Assembly: GCA_003221005.1 (NCBI GenBank)
Contig: QHTZ01000079.1
Location: 1-64,000 of the forward strand
DNA from: Gemmatimonadota bacterium
GTDB taxonomy: Bacteria; Gemmatimonadota; Gemmatimonadetes; Gemmatimonadales; GWC2-71-9
Reading direction: 5' to 3'
DNA: 64,000 nucleotides
In this document: piece by piece, positions 51,819 to 61,944 of the stretch
Layout of the letters: each line of letters begins with the position of its first letter
How positions within the stretch are numbered: the first letter of the stretch is position 1
Program-made: the position numbers and the translations under genes
Notes under the pieces: generated by a model
Databases searched by the model: none
What the model was told of the DNA's origin: nothing
The model's input: the letters and a program-made list of their open reading frames with translations, nothing else

Positions 51819-52252
51819 TGCGGTCCGGCGGGAACCGGGTGCCCAGAGGGATCCACCCAGATGGCGGTGCCGTCGTCCCGTAGCTCCTTCTTCCAGACGG
51901 GCACCCGCTGCTTCACGGCTTCAATGATGTAGCGACAGGCGGCGAACGCCTCGGCGCGGTGCGGGGCGGCGACCGCGATGCCGATGCTCGCCGCGCCGAC
52001 CGGCACGAGCCCCAGCCGGTGACGCACGGCGGCACGGGCGGCCGGCCAGCGCTCGCGCACCTCGGCGATGATGCGCGCGAACTCCGCCTCGACCATCTCC
52101 TCGTAACCCGAGTACTCGATGCCCGTCACCCCGTGTTCGTCGGCGCCATTGCGCACCGTGCCGAGGAACACGCAGGTGCCGCCCAAGCCCGGACATGCGG
52201 CGTCGGTCAGCAGCCGCTCGATCGCGATCGGGTCACGCGTCAGGTAGGTCAC
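51815..52252 (-). CDS. moaE: molybdopterin synthase catalytic subunit
   Basis: 145 aa; RHRLGLVPVGAASIGIAVAAPHRAEAFAACRYIIEAVKQRVPVWKKE. Confidence 0.93.
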   Translation of the reverse strand: MTYLTRDPIAIERLLTDAACPGLGGTCVFLGTVRNGADEHGVTGIEYSGYEEMVEAEFARIIAEVRERWPAARAAVRHRLGLVPVGAASIGIAVAAPHRAEAFAACRYIIEAVKQRVPVWKKELRDDGTAIWVDPSGHPVPAGPQ

Positions 52253-52560
52253 GCCGTTTCGTACAACGTAGCGTCGTAGCGTCGGGCAACGGGGCCAGAC
52301 CCCCCTGCCAGCGGGGGCAGCAGCGCCACTTCGTCGCCATCCTTCACGTAGCTGTCCAGCTTCACGTGCTTCGAGTTGACGGCCGCGAGCGGGCGCTCGG
52401 GGAGGTCGTGCGCGCCGGGGAGCTCGACGCGCAGGCGGCGCACCACCTCTTCCACGGTCGCAGGCAGCGAGACGGTAAGGGCCGTCTCCTCCCTGCCCAC
52501 GAGCTCCGCGTAACGCGCGAAGAAGCGGACGCGCACCGTTCCCGGCGTCCCGTCCCGCAT
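52249..52560 (-). CDS. moaD: molybdopterin synthase sulfur-carrier subunit with C-terminal extension beyond Gly-Gly
   Basis: VRVRFFARYAELVGREE...AAVNSKHVKLDSYVKDGDEVALLPPLAGG + SGPVARRYDATLYETA; stop overlaps moaE GTG; exact start uncertain. Confidence 0.82.
   Translation of the reverse strand: MRDGTPGTVRVRFFARYAELVGREETALTVSLPATVEEVVRRLRVELPGAHDLPERPLAAVNSKHVKLDSYVKDGDEVALLPPLAGGSGPVARRYDATLYETA
52267..52284. repeat. tandem octamer CGTAGCGT x2.25 inside the moaD 3' extension
   Basis: CGTAGCGTCGTAGCGTCG read directly. Confidence 0.85.
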
Positions 52561-52582
52561 CGTACGCAGATAATAGCCCGGT

Positions 52583-54391
52583 TCAGCCGCCGGTGGTACC
52601 GGCGGCGAGTCCCTGCCAGATCTTGGCCTGCTTCGCCGTGGGCGTGGCATTGCGTGACAGCCCGAACGTGGTGCCGCTGCGCTCCTGGACCTTGGTGTTG
52701 AGCGTGATGGTGCGGCCGTCGCGCTCGACGGTCAGCGCCAGCGGCGCGCCGGCCTGCCCCTGGTAGCGGCGGCGGAACGTCACGCTCCAGTCCTCGTCGT
52801 TGCGCACGGCGATGTCGCCGATCTTCAGCAGCACGTCCCCGGGCGCGAGACCCGCGGCCTCGGCGGCGCTCCCAGGCTCCACCACCTGGGCCACCCAGCG
52901 ACCCTGATCCGAGAGTGGCGCGTGCACGCCGAGGAACGGGACGCTCGTGATCTGGCGGTTGACGGCGATGCCCGCCTTCGCGAACGCGGCCTCGTACGGG
53001 AACGGCTCGCGTCCGTTGATATAGCGCTGGTAGAAGCCGTCCAGGTCGGGCATCCCGAATTCGCGCAACAGGGCCAGCAGGTTCTCGGTGGTGAAGCCCT
53101 TCCCCTGCTGGTAGTAGCGCGTGTACAGCGCGCGGATCACGTCGTCCAGGCTGCGCGTGTTGTTGGACGCGTCCCGCAGCGCGATATCCAGGAGCATGCC
53201 TGTGACAGCGCCTTTCGGATAGTAGAGCTGCGAGCTGTTGACGAAGACCTCGTTGATCCACGTGGCGACGCTGCCGTCCTCCTCGCTCCACGGCTCCGGG
53301 GCGGCTTCCACCTGGTCCATGTCCGTCGCCGTATTGTGTAGGAACTGGTCGACGCTCCACAGCCCCGAGCGCAGGTTCGTCAGGTCGGCGTAGTAGTCGG
53401 TCACTCCTTCTGACCACCACAGGAGCGGCGTGTACTGCTCCGCGTGGTAGTCGTACGGCCACATGCCGCTGGGACGGATGCGCTTCACGTTCCACAGGTG
53501 GAAGTACTCGTGCGACATGAGCGGGACCATGAAATCACCCAGGTTGCCCGCCAGGTCCACGAAAGCGCTCGCCGGCATGATGTCGTATTGTGCCGCACTG
53601 TGCTCGAGCCCTCCGCCGAAGCTGATCGGGTCATGGATGACGTTGAAGAACACGGTGTACGCGTCGTACGGTGGGCCACCCATCAGCCGGTTTTCGGTCT
53701 GCGCGATCTTCTCGAGACTGCTCCGCATGTTGCGTGCGACGGCGGGCGTGTAGGCGTCCGCCGGCCACACGGCAATCCGCAGCCATTTCCCGTCCACCTT
53801 GAGCGAGTCGACGCTGTAACGGCCGACGAACGTCTCCGCGTCCGCCAGCTCATGATAGTCGGCGGCGGTGTACGGTCCGCTTCCCGATCCCTTGAGCGCC
53901 GTCGTCACCTGCCATCCGGCCGGCAGCGCGAACCGCACCTCGGCCGGACGGTCGAGCCGCCCCGGCTGATACAGGAACAGGTTCGTGCCGAGGAATTGGC
54001 CGAAGTCGGCGCGGAGCCGGGCGATCGAAAGGTCGATGGTATCGGCGAGATAATCGAATGCGACCGTGATGCCGCGCTGCTTCCCCGTCGCGACCCGCCA
54101 CGTCTCCTTGTCGGCCCGGTCCCAGAAGAGCGGCTGGCCGCTCACCCCGGTCGCGCTGAAATGGCGCACGTAGCGCGCGTAGTTCTGAATCTCGTAGTTG
54201 CCGGGACTCCACGCGGGCAATGCGAGGTACAGCGTGTCCTTGCCGTCGCTCGGGAACTCAGCCTTCACATGAAACAGGTGCGCCCCGGGGGACAGGACAG
54301 AGACTTCGTAGCGAACGACTTGCGCCGTCGCACCGCGCGACGCGAGCGCCCACGTCGCGACGAGCGCCACGCCCAGCCGGCGACCGCCCAT
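52583..54391 (-). CDS. secreted M61 family peptidase with PDZ domain
   Basis: Signal peptide, zinc motif SHEYFHLWNVKRIRP, C-terminal PDZ VVEPGSAAEAAGLAPGDVLLKIGD. Confidence 0.92.
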   Translation of the reverse strand: MGGRRLGVALVATWALASRGATAQVVRYEVSVLSPGAHLFHVKAEFPSDGKDTLYLALPAWSPGNYEIQNYARYVRHFSATGVSGQPLFWDRADKETWRVATGKQRGITVAFDYLADTIDLSIARLRADFGQFLGTNLFLYQPGRLDRPAEVRFALPAGWQVTTALKGSGSGPYTAADYHELADAETFVGRYSVDSLKVDGKWLRIAVWPADAYTPAVARNMRSSLEKIAQTENRLMGGPPYDAYTVFFNVIHDPISFGGGLEHSAAQYDIMPASAFVDLAGNLGDFMVPLMSHEYFHLWNVKRIRPSGMWPYDYHAEQYTPLLWWSEGVTDYYADLTNLRSGLWSVDQFLHNTATDMDQVEAAPEPWSEEDGSVATWINEVFVNSSQLYYPKGAVTGMLLDIALRDASNNTRSLDDVIRALYTRYYQQGKGFTTENLLALLREFGMPDLDGFYQRYINGREPFPYEAAFAKAGIAVNRQITSVPFLGVHAPLSDQGRWVAQVVEPGSAAEAAGLAPGDVLLKIGDIAVRNDEDWSVTFRRRYQGQAGAPLALTVERDGRTITLNTKVQERSGTTFGLSRNATPTAKQAKIWQGLAAGTTGG

Positions 54392-54471
54392 GAGGATCTC
54401 CTGAGAACGCACGCGGCTCCGACGGAACCGCCGGAGCCGCAAGTTGTTAGTTCGTTCTGCCGAGGCGCCGG

Positions 54472-54786
54472 TTAGGAGCTGACGCGTTCGCTCGCGTCCG
54501 CCACCATCGCGCGCAACTCCTTGCTGGGCTTGAAGACAGGAACCGGACGCGCGGCGACCTCGACCGGATCTCCGGTGCGCGGGTTGCGCGCCATCCGGGT
54601 CTTACGCTGGCGGATCTTGAACGTTCCAAACCCGCGTATCTCAATGTTATGCTGCTCCGATAGCGCGGCTTTGACCGCGTCCAGGAAGGAATCGACCACG
54701 CGCGCGCAGTCCTTCTTTGAAATGAGGGGACCGGCGGTGCGGGCGATTTGTGCGGTGACTTTTTCGACGAGATCGGCCTTCGTCAT
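54472..54786 (-). CDS. HU/IHF family DNA-binding protein
   Basis: MTKADLVEKVTAQI...IEIRGFGTFKIRQRKTRMARNPRTGDPVEVAARPVPVFKPSKELR. Confidence 0.94.
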   Translation of the reverse strand: MTKADLVEKVTAQIARTAGPLISKKDCARVVDSFLDAVKAALSEQHNIEIRGFGTFKIRQRKTRMARNPRTGDPVEVAARPVPVFKPSKELRAMVADASERVSS

Positions 54787-54829
54787 CCGTGCCCCCTGAA
54801 ACGCTCCACGGGTTGCAAAGCCGGGGGCC

Positions 54830-54858
54830 AACATACGGGCTTACCTATTGAGTGTCAA
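54830..54858 (-). promoter_or_regulatory. sigma70-like promoter for the HU gene: TTGACA-N17-TATGTT
   Basis: Reverse strand TTGACActcaataggtaagcccgTATGTT; -35 overlaps the last codons of carA; HU ATG 44 nt downstream. Confidence 0.6.
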
Positions 54859-55924
54859 GGGCTTGGAGGAACTGTCGAAAGTGCCCTTGCGCGTCATGCG
54901 GACCGGGTGATGCCTCGGGATGGTACTGCACAGCGAAGATGGGGTACTCGCGGTGGCGCACTCCTTCCACGGTGCCGTCGTTGAGGTTCAGATGAGTGAC
55001 TTCGAGCGCTGTGGCGCCGGGCACGCCCCCTGGGTCGCCGCGCACCGCGAAGCCGTGGTTTTGTGAGGTGATAAGTACTTGTCCCGTCGCGAGATCGCGA
55101 ACAGGGTGGTTACCCCCCCGGTGGCCGTAGGGAAGCTTGACCGTCTCTCCGCCAAGCGCCAGACCCAGGAGCTGGTGGCCGAGACAGATCCCGAAGATCG
55201 GGATCGCGCCATCGGCGAGGTCTCGGATCGCGCGCACCGCGTACGTGACCGCTGCGGGGTCGCCGGGGCCGTTCGAGAGAAAGATTCCGTCCGGCTCGAG
55301 CTCCCGCACACGTTCGGCCGGCGTTTCCGCGGGGACCACGGTCACGCGACAGTCGTTCTGTGCGAACAACCGGAGAATGTTGCGCTTCATGCCGTAGTCG
55401 TAGGCCACGACGTGATAGTGTGCGTCCGCGGACCCTTGGACGTATTCCTGTCCGATCGTCGCGGCCGTGGCGAGATCAAGCCCGTTCATCGAGGGGCTGG
55501 CAGCGAGCGCGGCGCGCACCGCCGCGGTGGGCTCTACGCCAAGGGCCGCGACGCCCCGCATGGCGCCCCGCGAGCGGATGTGGCGGGTCAGCTGACGCGT
55601 GTCCACGTCTGTGACGATCGGCACGTTGGCACCGGCCAGCCACTCCGCGAGCCCGCCGGTGGCGCGCCAGCTCGACGGCTTGAGGGCGAGCTCGCGCACC
55701 ACAACTCCCGCGACGCGCGGGCGGTCGGACTCCACGTCTTCCGGATTGATCCCGTAGTTGCCGATCATCGGCGCCGTCATCACAACGAGCTGGCCGAGAT
55801 ACGAGGGGTCGGTGAAGACCTCCTGGTAGCCGGACAGATTGGTGGTGAACACGACCTCGGCATACACGGGCTCGAAGGGAAACGGCGCGGTTCCGGAGAA
55901 CCAGGCTCCGTCCTCGAGAAGCAC
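54845..55924 (-). CDS. carA: carbamoyl phosphate synthase small subunit
   Basis: 359 aa; [61 protein letters not shown]. Confidence 0.95.
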   Translation of the reverse strand: MLLEDGAWFSGTAPFPFEPVYAEVVFTTNLSGYQEVFTDPSYLGQLVVMTAPMIGNYGINPEDVESDRPRVAGVVVRELALKPSSWRATGGLAEWLAGANVPIVTDVDTRQLTRHIRSRGAMRGVAALGVEPTAAVRAALAASPSMNGLDLATAATIGQEYVQGSADAHYHVVAYDYGMKRNILRLFAQNDCRVTVVPAETPAERVRELEPDGIFLSNGPGDPAAVTYAVRAIRDLADGAIPIFGICLGHQLLGLALGGETVKLPYGHRGGNHPVRDLATGQVLITSQNHGFAVRGDPGGVPGATALEVTHLNLNDGTVEGVRHREYPIFAVQYHPEASPGPHDAQGHFRQFLQALDTQ

Positions 55925-55940
55925 GTAGGCCGGGTGCGTG

Positions 55941-56294
55941 TTAGGGATTCTTGGGGCTCGGAGAAGGTGAGGGGCTGGGTTGCGGCGCGGTCTGGAGCGG
56001 CAACGGAGCCGGTGGGGCGGCCGGCTGGGGAATGGTGCCCTGGAGCGCCGACCGCGGTGCGCCGCTTTGCGACGACATGATCGCGAGCGTAAGCGCGAGG
56101 AACAGAAAGATGCCGGCGCACCACCACGTCACTTTGGTGAGCAGCGTGACCGCCTGGCGGCCGCCCATGAAGACCTCGGTGCCGGATCCACCGCCGAGCG
56201 ACGCTAGGCCACCCCCCTGCCCCGCTTGGAGCAGCACCGCGGCGGCGAGCAGAATCGCGTCGAGCAACAGCAATACGAGCAGAACGGTGTACAT
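55941..56294 (-). CDS. secG: preprotein translocase subunit SecG with Pro/Ser-rich tail
   Basis: [58 protein letters not shown]. Confidence 0.92.
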   Translation of the reverse strand: MYTVLLVLLLLDAILLAAAVLLQAGQGGGLASLGGGSGTEVFMGGRQAVTLLTKVTWWCAGIFLFLALTLAIMSSQSGAPRSALQGTIPQPAAPPAPLPLQTAPQPSPSPSPSPKNP

Positions 56295-56308
56295 CGCGCG
56301 GATAATAC

Positions 56309-57058
56309 TCAGGTGGCGGGCGCCTGCACAAGTTGCGCCCACGCTTCGGGATCGAGCGAGGCTCCGCCCACGAGCACGCCGTCGAGCTCGCGCTCGGCGA
56401 GGAGCTCCGCGATGTTCTTGAGGTTCACGCTCCCTCCGTAGAGCACGCGGCTCCGCGGCACGCCCCGCGCGGTGAGCCAGCTCCGGATCTCCTTGTGCAC
56501 GGCGCCCGCATCCTGCGGCGTCGCGTTTCGGCCGGTACCGATCGCCCACACCGGCTCGTACGCGATGATGACGCGGGCCAGGGCCGCTCCGTCCAGAGCG
56601 CCGAGGGCGCCGGAGAGCTGGCGGTTTACGACGGCCAACGTGTGGCCCGCGTCGCGCTCGGCGAGCGTTTCGCCGACGCACAGCATCGGCACGAGGCCGG
56701 CCGCGAGCGCCGCGGTCAGCTTTTTGCGCGTGTCCTCGTCCGTTTCGCCAAACACGTGCCGGCGCTCGGAGTGGCCGATCAGCGCCGCTTTGGCGCCAGC
56801 CTGCGCTGCGAGCGGCGCGGAGATGGCGCCGGTGAACGCGCCCTTCGGCTCCCAGTGGATATCCTGCACGCCGACGAGCAGGTCGGCGCGCTCACGCGCG
56901 GCCTGGGCGGCGGCTTCGAGCGACACGGCGGGGGGGAAGAACCAGGCCTCGCGGCGCTCATGGCGGTTGTAGCGGGCGCGAAAGGTCTTCATGTAGGCCC
57001 GGGCGTCGTCGGGGCCGAGATTCATCTTCCAATTGGCCGCGAAGAGGAGGTCCCTCAC
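56309..57058 (-). CDS. tpiA: triosephosphate isomerase
   Basis: 249 aa; [47 protein letters not shown]. Confidence 0.96.
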   Translation of the reverse strand: MRDLLFAANWKMNLGPDDARAYMKTFRARYNRHERREAWFFPPAVSLEAAAQAARERADLLVGVQDIHWEPKGAFTGAISAPLAAQAGAKAALIGHSERRHVFGETDEDTRKKLTAALAAGLVPMLCVGETLAERDAGHTLAVVNRQLSGALGALDGAALARVIIAYEPVWAIGTGRNATPQDAGAVHKEIRSWLTARGVPRSRVLYGGSVNLKNIAELLAERELDGVLVGGASLDPEAWAQLVQAPAT

Positions 57059-58236
57059 GCGGCTTCGAGCGCGGCGACGCCGGGAAGCGTCTTCCCCTCC
57101 AGGAAGTCGAGCGACGCCCCGCCGCCGGTCGAGACGTGAGTGAATTTCTCCTCAAGGCCCCGGACCGCGGCTGCGGAGTCGCCCCCGCCAACCACGGTGA
57201 TGGCGCCCCGCTTCCCGGCCTCGATCAGCGCCTCGGCCACCGCGCGGGTGCCCTCATCGAACGGCGGCGTCTCGAACACACCCATGGGACCGTTCCAAAC
57301 CACGGTCTTGGCGCGGAGAATGTGCGCGCGGAAGTCGAGTTGCGTCGTGTGATCGATGTCGAACACGGCGCAGTCGGCGGGGATGCGGTCGCAGGGGACT
57401 TCGCGGCGCTCGTCGCGGCGCTCGAGGCTCGGGGCCACCACGGCGCCGCGAGGCAGGATCAACTTCGAGCCCGCCTTGGCGATCAGGGCTTTGGCGAGGT
57501 CCACCTTGTCCCGCTCCACGAGCGACTTGCCGACCGTAAAGTCGACCGCGAGAAAGAACGTGTTCGCCATCGCGCCGCCGACCAGGATCTGGTCCACCCG
57601 CGGCAGCAGCGCTTCGATCACGTCGATCTTCCCCGAAATCTTGGCACCGCCGAGCACGGCGAGGAACGGCCGCTTGGGGTGCTGGAGCGCGTCGCCGAGG
57701 TAGCGCAGCTCGCGCTCCACCAGGAATCCCGCCACGGCCGGCTTAAGGAGATGGGCCACGGCTTCGGTGGACGCGTGCGCGCGGTGCGCGGTGCCGAACG
57801 CGTCGTTCACGTAGAAATCCCCCAGCGCGGCGAACGTCCGGGCGAGCTCGGGATCGTTCTGCTCCTCGCCCGGCCAGAAGCGCACGTTCTCCACGAGCGC
57901 GACGCCGCCGCGCGGCAGCCGGCGCGTCGCGGCAATGCCCGCCGCCGGATCGGGGATGAAGTCCACGGGGGTGCCGAGCAGCTGCTCGAGGGTGCGGACG
58001 ATATGCCGCAGCGACAGCGTCGGGTCGGGACCCGTCGGACGGTCTAGGTGCGACAGCAGGATGACGCGCGTCCCCTTGTCGCGCAGATACTTGATGGTCG
58101 GGAGCGCGGCGCGGATGCGCGTGTCGTCAGCTACGCCGCTGTCCTTCGCCAGGGGGACGTTGAAGTCCACCCGCACCAGCGCCCGCTTGCCGTCGAGCGC
58201 CTCCGCGGGAAGGTCTCGTAGGTTGCGCGGACTCAC
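57055..58236 (-). CDS. pgk: phosphoglycerate kinase
   Basis: GTG start [51 protein letters not shown]. Confidence 0.95.
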   Translation of the reverse strand: MSPRNLRDLPAEALDGKRALVRVDFNVPLAKDSGVADDTRIRAALPTIKYLRDKGTRVILLSHLDRPTGPDPTLSLRHIVRTLEQLLGTPVDFIPDPAAGIAATRRLPRGGVALVENVRFWPGEEQNDPELARTFAALGDFYVNDAFGTAHRAHASTEAVAHLLKPAVAGFLVERELRYLGDALQHPKRPFLAVLGGAKISGKIDVIEALLPRVDQILVGGAMANTFFLAVDFTVGKSLVERDKVDLAKALIAKAGSKLILPRGAVVAPSLERRDERREVPCDRIPADCAVFDIDHTTQLDFRAHILRAKTVVWNGPMGVFETPPFDEGTRAVAEALIEAGKRGAITVVGGGDSAAAVRGLEEKFTHVSTGGGASLDFLEGKTLPGVAALEAA

Positions 58237-59243
58237 CGCCGCCCGGCGATGTACGCGAGCAGATCGAGGCAGCGCGCCGAGTACCCCATCTCGTTGTCGT
58301 ACCACGACGACACGTGGACGAAAGTGCCGTCGATCACGTTGGTGGACAGGGAGTCCACCACGCTCGAGTACAGGCTGCCGATGTAGTCGACGGACACGAG
58401 CGGCTCGTCGCTCACATCGAGGATCCCCCGCAGCGCGCCCTGCGCGGCCTGCTTGAAGGCAGCGTTGACTTCCGCGATCGTCGTCTTCTTCTCGACCTCG
58501 GCGGTGAGATCGACCACGGAGACGTCCGGCGTAGGCACGCGCAGCGCGATGCCGTCGATCTTGCCCTTCACCTCAGGGATCACGAGGCTCGTGGCTTTGG
58601 CGGCACCCGTCGTGGTCGGGATGATGCTCAGCGCGGCCGCCCGGGCGCGCCGCAAGTCCTTGTGGGGTAGGTCGAGAATCGCCTGATCGTTCGTGTAGCT
58701 GTGCACCGTGGTCATGAAACCGTGGCGAAACCCCCAGTTGTCGATGACCACCTTGACCACCGGAACGAGGCAGTTCGTCGTGCACGACGCGTTGGAGATG
58801 ATGTGATGCTTGGCGGGGTCGTACTTCTGATGATTCACGCCCATCACGATGGTGATGTCTTCGCCCTTCGCCGGCGCCGAGATCACCACCGTCTTCGCGC
58901 CCGCCGCCAGGTGTTTGCAGGCGGTCTCGCGGTCGGTGAAGCGGCCCGTGCTCTCGAGCACCAGCTCCACGCCCAGGTCCCGCCACGGCAGCTTCTCAGG
59001 CTCCTTGATGGCAGTCACTCGAATGGTCTTGCCGTCCACGATCAGGGCGTCCTCGCCGACCTCGACCTTGGCCGGAAAGCGGCCGTGGATCGAGTCATAC
59101 TTCAGGAGATGTGCGAGGGTCTTGGGGTCGGTGATGTCGTTTACCGCGGTGAACTCGACCGCGGTCTGTTTGGTCACCAGCGCGGCGCGCAGCACGTTCC
59201 TGCCGATGCGACCGAACCCGTTGATCCCGACCCGTACCGCCAT
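58233..59243 (-). CDS. gap: glyceraldehyde-3-phosphate dehydrogenase, type I
   Basis: 336 aa; [50 protein letters not shown]. Confidence 0.97.
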   Translation of the reverse strand: MAVRVGINGFGRIGRNVLRAALVTKQTAVEFTAVNDITDPKTLAHLLKYDSIHGRFPAKVEVGEDALIVDGKTIRVTAIKEPEKLPWRDLGVELVLESTGRFTDRETACKHLAAGAKTVVISAPAKGEDITIVMGVNHQKYDPAKHHIISNASCTTNCLVPVVKVVIDNWGFRHGFMTTVHSYTNDQAILDLPHKDLRRARAAALSIIPTTTGAAKATSLVIPEVKGKIDGIALRVPTPDVSVVDLTAEVEKKTTIAEVNAAFKQAAQGALRGILDVSDEPLVSVDYIGSLYSSVVDSLSTNVIDGTFVHVSSWYDNEMGYSARCLDLLAYIAGRR

Positions 59244-59253
59244 GCACGGCTCC

Positions 59254-60036
59254 TTATGAGGTGAAATCCGGAATGGTGGCCCGCCCGAACGTGACGGCCA
59301 TGACGGACCGCGCGCCGGCAGCCTCCAGGGCCTGGGCCGCGGCCCCCAGAGTCGCGCCCGTCGTGAAGACGTCGTCCACCAAAATCAATGTGGAATTCGG
59401 AATGCGGAATGCGGAATCGACCGCGGACAATTCATTCCGCATTCCGCATTCCCCATTCCGCATTGCAAACGCCCCCGCCACATTCGCTAGACGCGAGGCC
59501 GGTGTCAACGTCGTTTGGGTTACCGTCTCGCGGGTCCGGACCAGCAGCTCCGCCACGGGGTGCCCCCAGCGCGCGCCGAGGCCGCGGGCGAGGAGCGCGC
59601 TCTGGTTGTAGCCCCGTGTGCGCTGCCGCCGCGGGCCGAGCGGGACGGGGACGAGGACAGCTGCGTGGCCGTCAGGAATCGGCAGGGTCACGCGCGCCGC
59701 CGCCGCAGCCAGGTCATCGGCCATGCGGGGGAGACCGCCGTACTTGAGGGCGTGGACCGCGCGCCGGGCCGCCGCGTCCAGCCAGACCGCCGACCGCGCG
59801 CAGCGGAGGGCTGCGGGCCAATCGGCGCAGACCCGGCAGCGCCCGAACAGGGGCTCGGGGTGCCCGCAGCGCTCGCACCAGGGAGGTACGACGGGACGCC
59901 AGCGGTGCCGGCACAGCAGGCAAACGAGGTCAGGGGAGCGATCGAACGGCAGCAACGCACGGCACAGCAGGCATTCGGCCGGGAACAGCAGCTGTTCGAG
60001 AGCCCTAGCGGCGGAGCTCCCGGGCGAGGGCGGCAC
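59254..60036 (-). CDS. comF: ComF family phosphoribosyltransferase with in-frame repeat insertion
   Basis: Cys-rich N-term [10 protein letters not shown]...CLLCRHRW...[21 protein letters not shown] loop [14 protein letters not shown]; repeat-derived [24 protein letters not shown]. Confidence 0.88.
   Translation of the reverse strand: MPPSPGSSAARALEQLLFPAECLLCRALLPFDRSPDLVCLLCRHRWRPVVPPWCERCGHPEPLFGRCRVCADWPAALRCARSAVWLDAAARRAVHALKYGGLPRMADDLAAAAARVTLPIPDGHAAVLVPVPLGPRRQRTRGYNQSALLARGLGARWGHPVAELLVRTRETVTQTTLTPASRLANVAGAFAMRNGECGMRNELSAVDSAFRIPNSTLILVDDVFTTGATLGAAAQALEAAGARSVMAVTFGRATIPDFTS
59399..59452. repeat. palindromic element: 19-bp perfect inverted repeat inside comF
   Basis: GGAATGCGGAATGCGGAAT (59399-59417) ... 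ATTCCGCATTCCGCATTCC (59434-59452), 16-nt loop. Confidence 0.95.
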
Positions 60037-60826
60037 GCATCACCTCCGTAGGGGCCTGAGCCTCGGGGAAGAATCGTCCGAACGCCGCGACGCCCTGCTG
60101 GAGCAGCATTTCCCGGCCGTCCTGTGCCGCCACGCCAGCCGTGCGGAGCGTGCGCACCCACCGCGTCTCCCCCGCGGCGTAGACGAGGTCGAGGGCGGCG
60201 CGCAGCCGCGGGGCCTTGGCGGGCTCGAGCGGCAGGGGATCGCCCTCCCTAAGGCCCAGCGGCGTCGTGTTGATCGCCACGTCCGTCTCGAGGGCGCCGC
60301 GCGCCGCGCGGGCCTGCGCGCCGCGACTCGTGGCCCAGGCGGCGAACGTCTGGGCGCGCGCCGCGTCGCGCGACAGCACTTGGAGCTCGGCCCGCGCCTG
60401 CGCTGCCGCGACGGCGATGGCGCGGGCCGCGCCCCCGGTACCGATCACCAGCCAGCGGTCGGCGCCGTCCGCTCCGAGCTGCTTGAGCGAGGCGAGTACC
60501 CCCGCGACGTCCGTGTTGTCGCCCACGAGCGTCCCCTGCTCGCTCCAGAACGTATTGCACGCGCCCACGCGGGCGCACAGATCCGTTTTCCGCGTGAGGC
60601 ATCGTTCCGCCGCCTCTTTGTGCGGCACGGTCACGTTCCCTGCTGCTCCCACCGCCGCGCAGGCGGAGAGCAACGCCGGCAGCGCGGTGGCGGGACACCG
60701 CAGTGCCACGTAGACGGCGTCGATCCCCAGCGCGCGGAACGCGGCGTTGTGCATCGCGGGAGACAGCGAGTGTTCGACGGGATCGCCGATCACCGCCAGG
60801 AGGCGGGTGCTAGCGCTGATCTCCAC
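60005..60826 (-). CDS. aroE: shikimate dehydrogenase
   Basis: 273 aa; IGDPVEHSLSPAMHNAAF, NVTVPHKEAA, GDNTDVAGVL, INTTPLGLR. Confidence 0.93.
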   Translation of the reverse strand: MEISASTRLLAVIGDPVEHSLSPAMHNAAFRALGIDAVYVALRCPATALPALLSACAAVGAAGNVTVPHKEAAERCLTRKTDLCARVGACNTFWSEQGTLVGDNTDVAGVLASLKQLGADGADRWLVIGTGGAARAIAVAAAQARAELQVLSRDAARAQTFAAWATSRGAQARAARGALETDVAINTTPLGLREGDPLPLEPAKAPRLRAALDLVYAAGETRWVRTLRTAGVAAQDGREMLLQQGVAAFGRFFPEAQAPTEVMRAALARELRR

Positions 60827-61286
60827 GGCCCGCCTCCGTGACGATGCGGTCCACCGCCGCGGCGACGAGCGTCGCGAGCTCGGTACAGGTGTCGCGATAC
60901 ACGTCGAGGTCGCCGCCGAACGGGTCGCTGACTTCGGCCCCCTCGGGTCCGCGACCCACGTACTCGCCGATCACGAACACCCGTCCCTCACCACCCAGCT
61001 CGTCCACACGCGCGCGGTGGTGGCGTGCCATCGTGAGAATGAGATCGGACTGCTCGACCAGATCCCGCGTGAGCAGACGGGCGCGGTGACCGGAGAGATC
61101 GAGCCCTTGCTCCAGCCCTACCAGGTAGGCGCCCTCCGACGCCGGCGCGCCGTCCCAGGCCCCGGTGCCCGCGGAGGACACCTCGATCCCGTCCACCGCC
61201 CGCTCGGCGAGCGCGCGCTGCATCAGCGCCGCTGCGAGCGGGCTGCGGCAAATGTTTCCGGTGCATACCAAGAGAATCTTTTTCAT
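60810..61286 (-). CDS. low-molecular-weight protein phosphatase
   Basis: MKKILLVCTGNICRSPLAAALMQ, SAGTGAWDGAPAS, VSDPFGGDLDVYRDT. Confidence 0.9.
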   Translation of the reverse strand: MKKILLVCTGNICRSPLAAALMQRALAERAVDGIEVSSAGTGAWDGAPASEGAYLVGLEQGLDLSGHRARLLTRDLVEQSDLILTMARHHRARVDELGGEGRVFVIGEYVGRGPEGAEVSDPFGGDLDVYRDTCTELATLVAAAVDRIVTEAGRGDQR

Positions 61287-61290
61287 CGAA

Positions 61291-61944
61291 TCATGGCGCC
61301 AGCCGCCCCGCCGTGCGTCGCAGGTCCGCCAGCGTGAGCGCCCCCTCGCGCACGAGGCGCGGCGTCGGCCGCGTGCAGTCAACCACGGTGGAAGGGGGGG
61401 AGTTCCCGAGGACCCCGCCGTCCAACACGAGCAGCGTCCCGTCGGCCACGGCCCAGCCGAAGTCGCGGACGATCGCCGCGGCGCCAGGCGCCGGCGGCAT
61501 GCCCGGGAGGTTGGCCGAGGTGGAGGTGAGGGGCTCGCCCAACGCCGCCACGAGCCGCGCAGTTCCGTGATGCGAGGTCCAGCGCACCGCGATTCCGCCC
61601 TCGGGCCCGCGAAGCTCGTTGGGGAGCCGTCCTCCGCCCCCCGGCAGCACCAGTGTGAGCGGGCCGGGCCAGAACGCCCGCGCGAGCGCGTTCGCCGCTT
61701 CGCTGAAGGCGAGCCCGTGCGCCTCCGCCATGGAGCGGTCGCTCACGAGCAGAAGGAAAGGCTTGTCGGCCCGCCGACCCTTGAGGCGGGCGAGCGCCAG
61801 CACGTCGGGGAGCCGGGCGCGCGAGCCGAGGCCGTACACGGTTTCGGTGGGATAGGCGAGCAGGCCGCCGGAGCGGAGGTGGGCCACGATGCTCGGCAAG
61901 GCGGCGTCGATCTCGTCGGCGCGTGCGAAGGGAAGCGGGTTCAC
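61291..61944 (-). CDS. L-threonylcarbamoyladenylate synthase (Sua5/YciO/YrdC)
   Basis: 217 aa; LAYPTETVYGLGSRA, KGRRADKPFLLLVSD, LTSTSANLPGMPP. Confidence 0.93.
   Translation of the reverse strand: MNPLPFARADEIDAALPSIVAHLRSGGLLAYPTETVYGLGSRARLPDVLALARLKGRRADKPFLLLVSDRSMAEAHGLAFSEAANALARAFWPGPLTLVLPGGGGRLPNELRGPEGGIAVRWTSHHGTARLVAALGEPLTSTSANLPGMPPAPGAAAIVRDFGWAVADGTLLVLDGGVLGNSPPSTVVDCTRPTPRLVREGALTLADLRRTAGRLAP

Noticed and set aside
59388-59747. 119-aa plus-strand ORF with [14 protein letters not shown]-like peptide
   Set aside because: Frame artefact produced by reading the palindromic repeat inside comF; comF on the minus strand explains the region.
60810-61286. Protein-arginine phosphatase (YwlE-type) assignment
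   Set aside because: P-loop is CTGNICRSP, with Ile rather than the Thr associated with phosphoarginine preference, so only a general LMW phosphatase call is justified.
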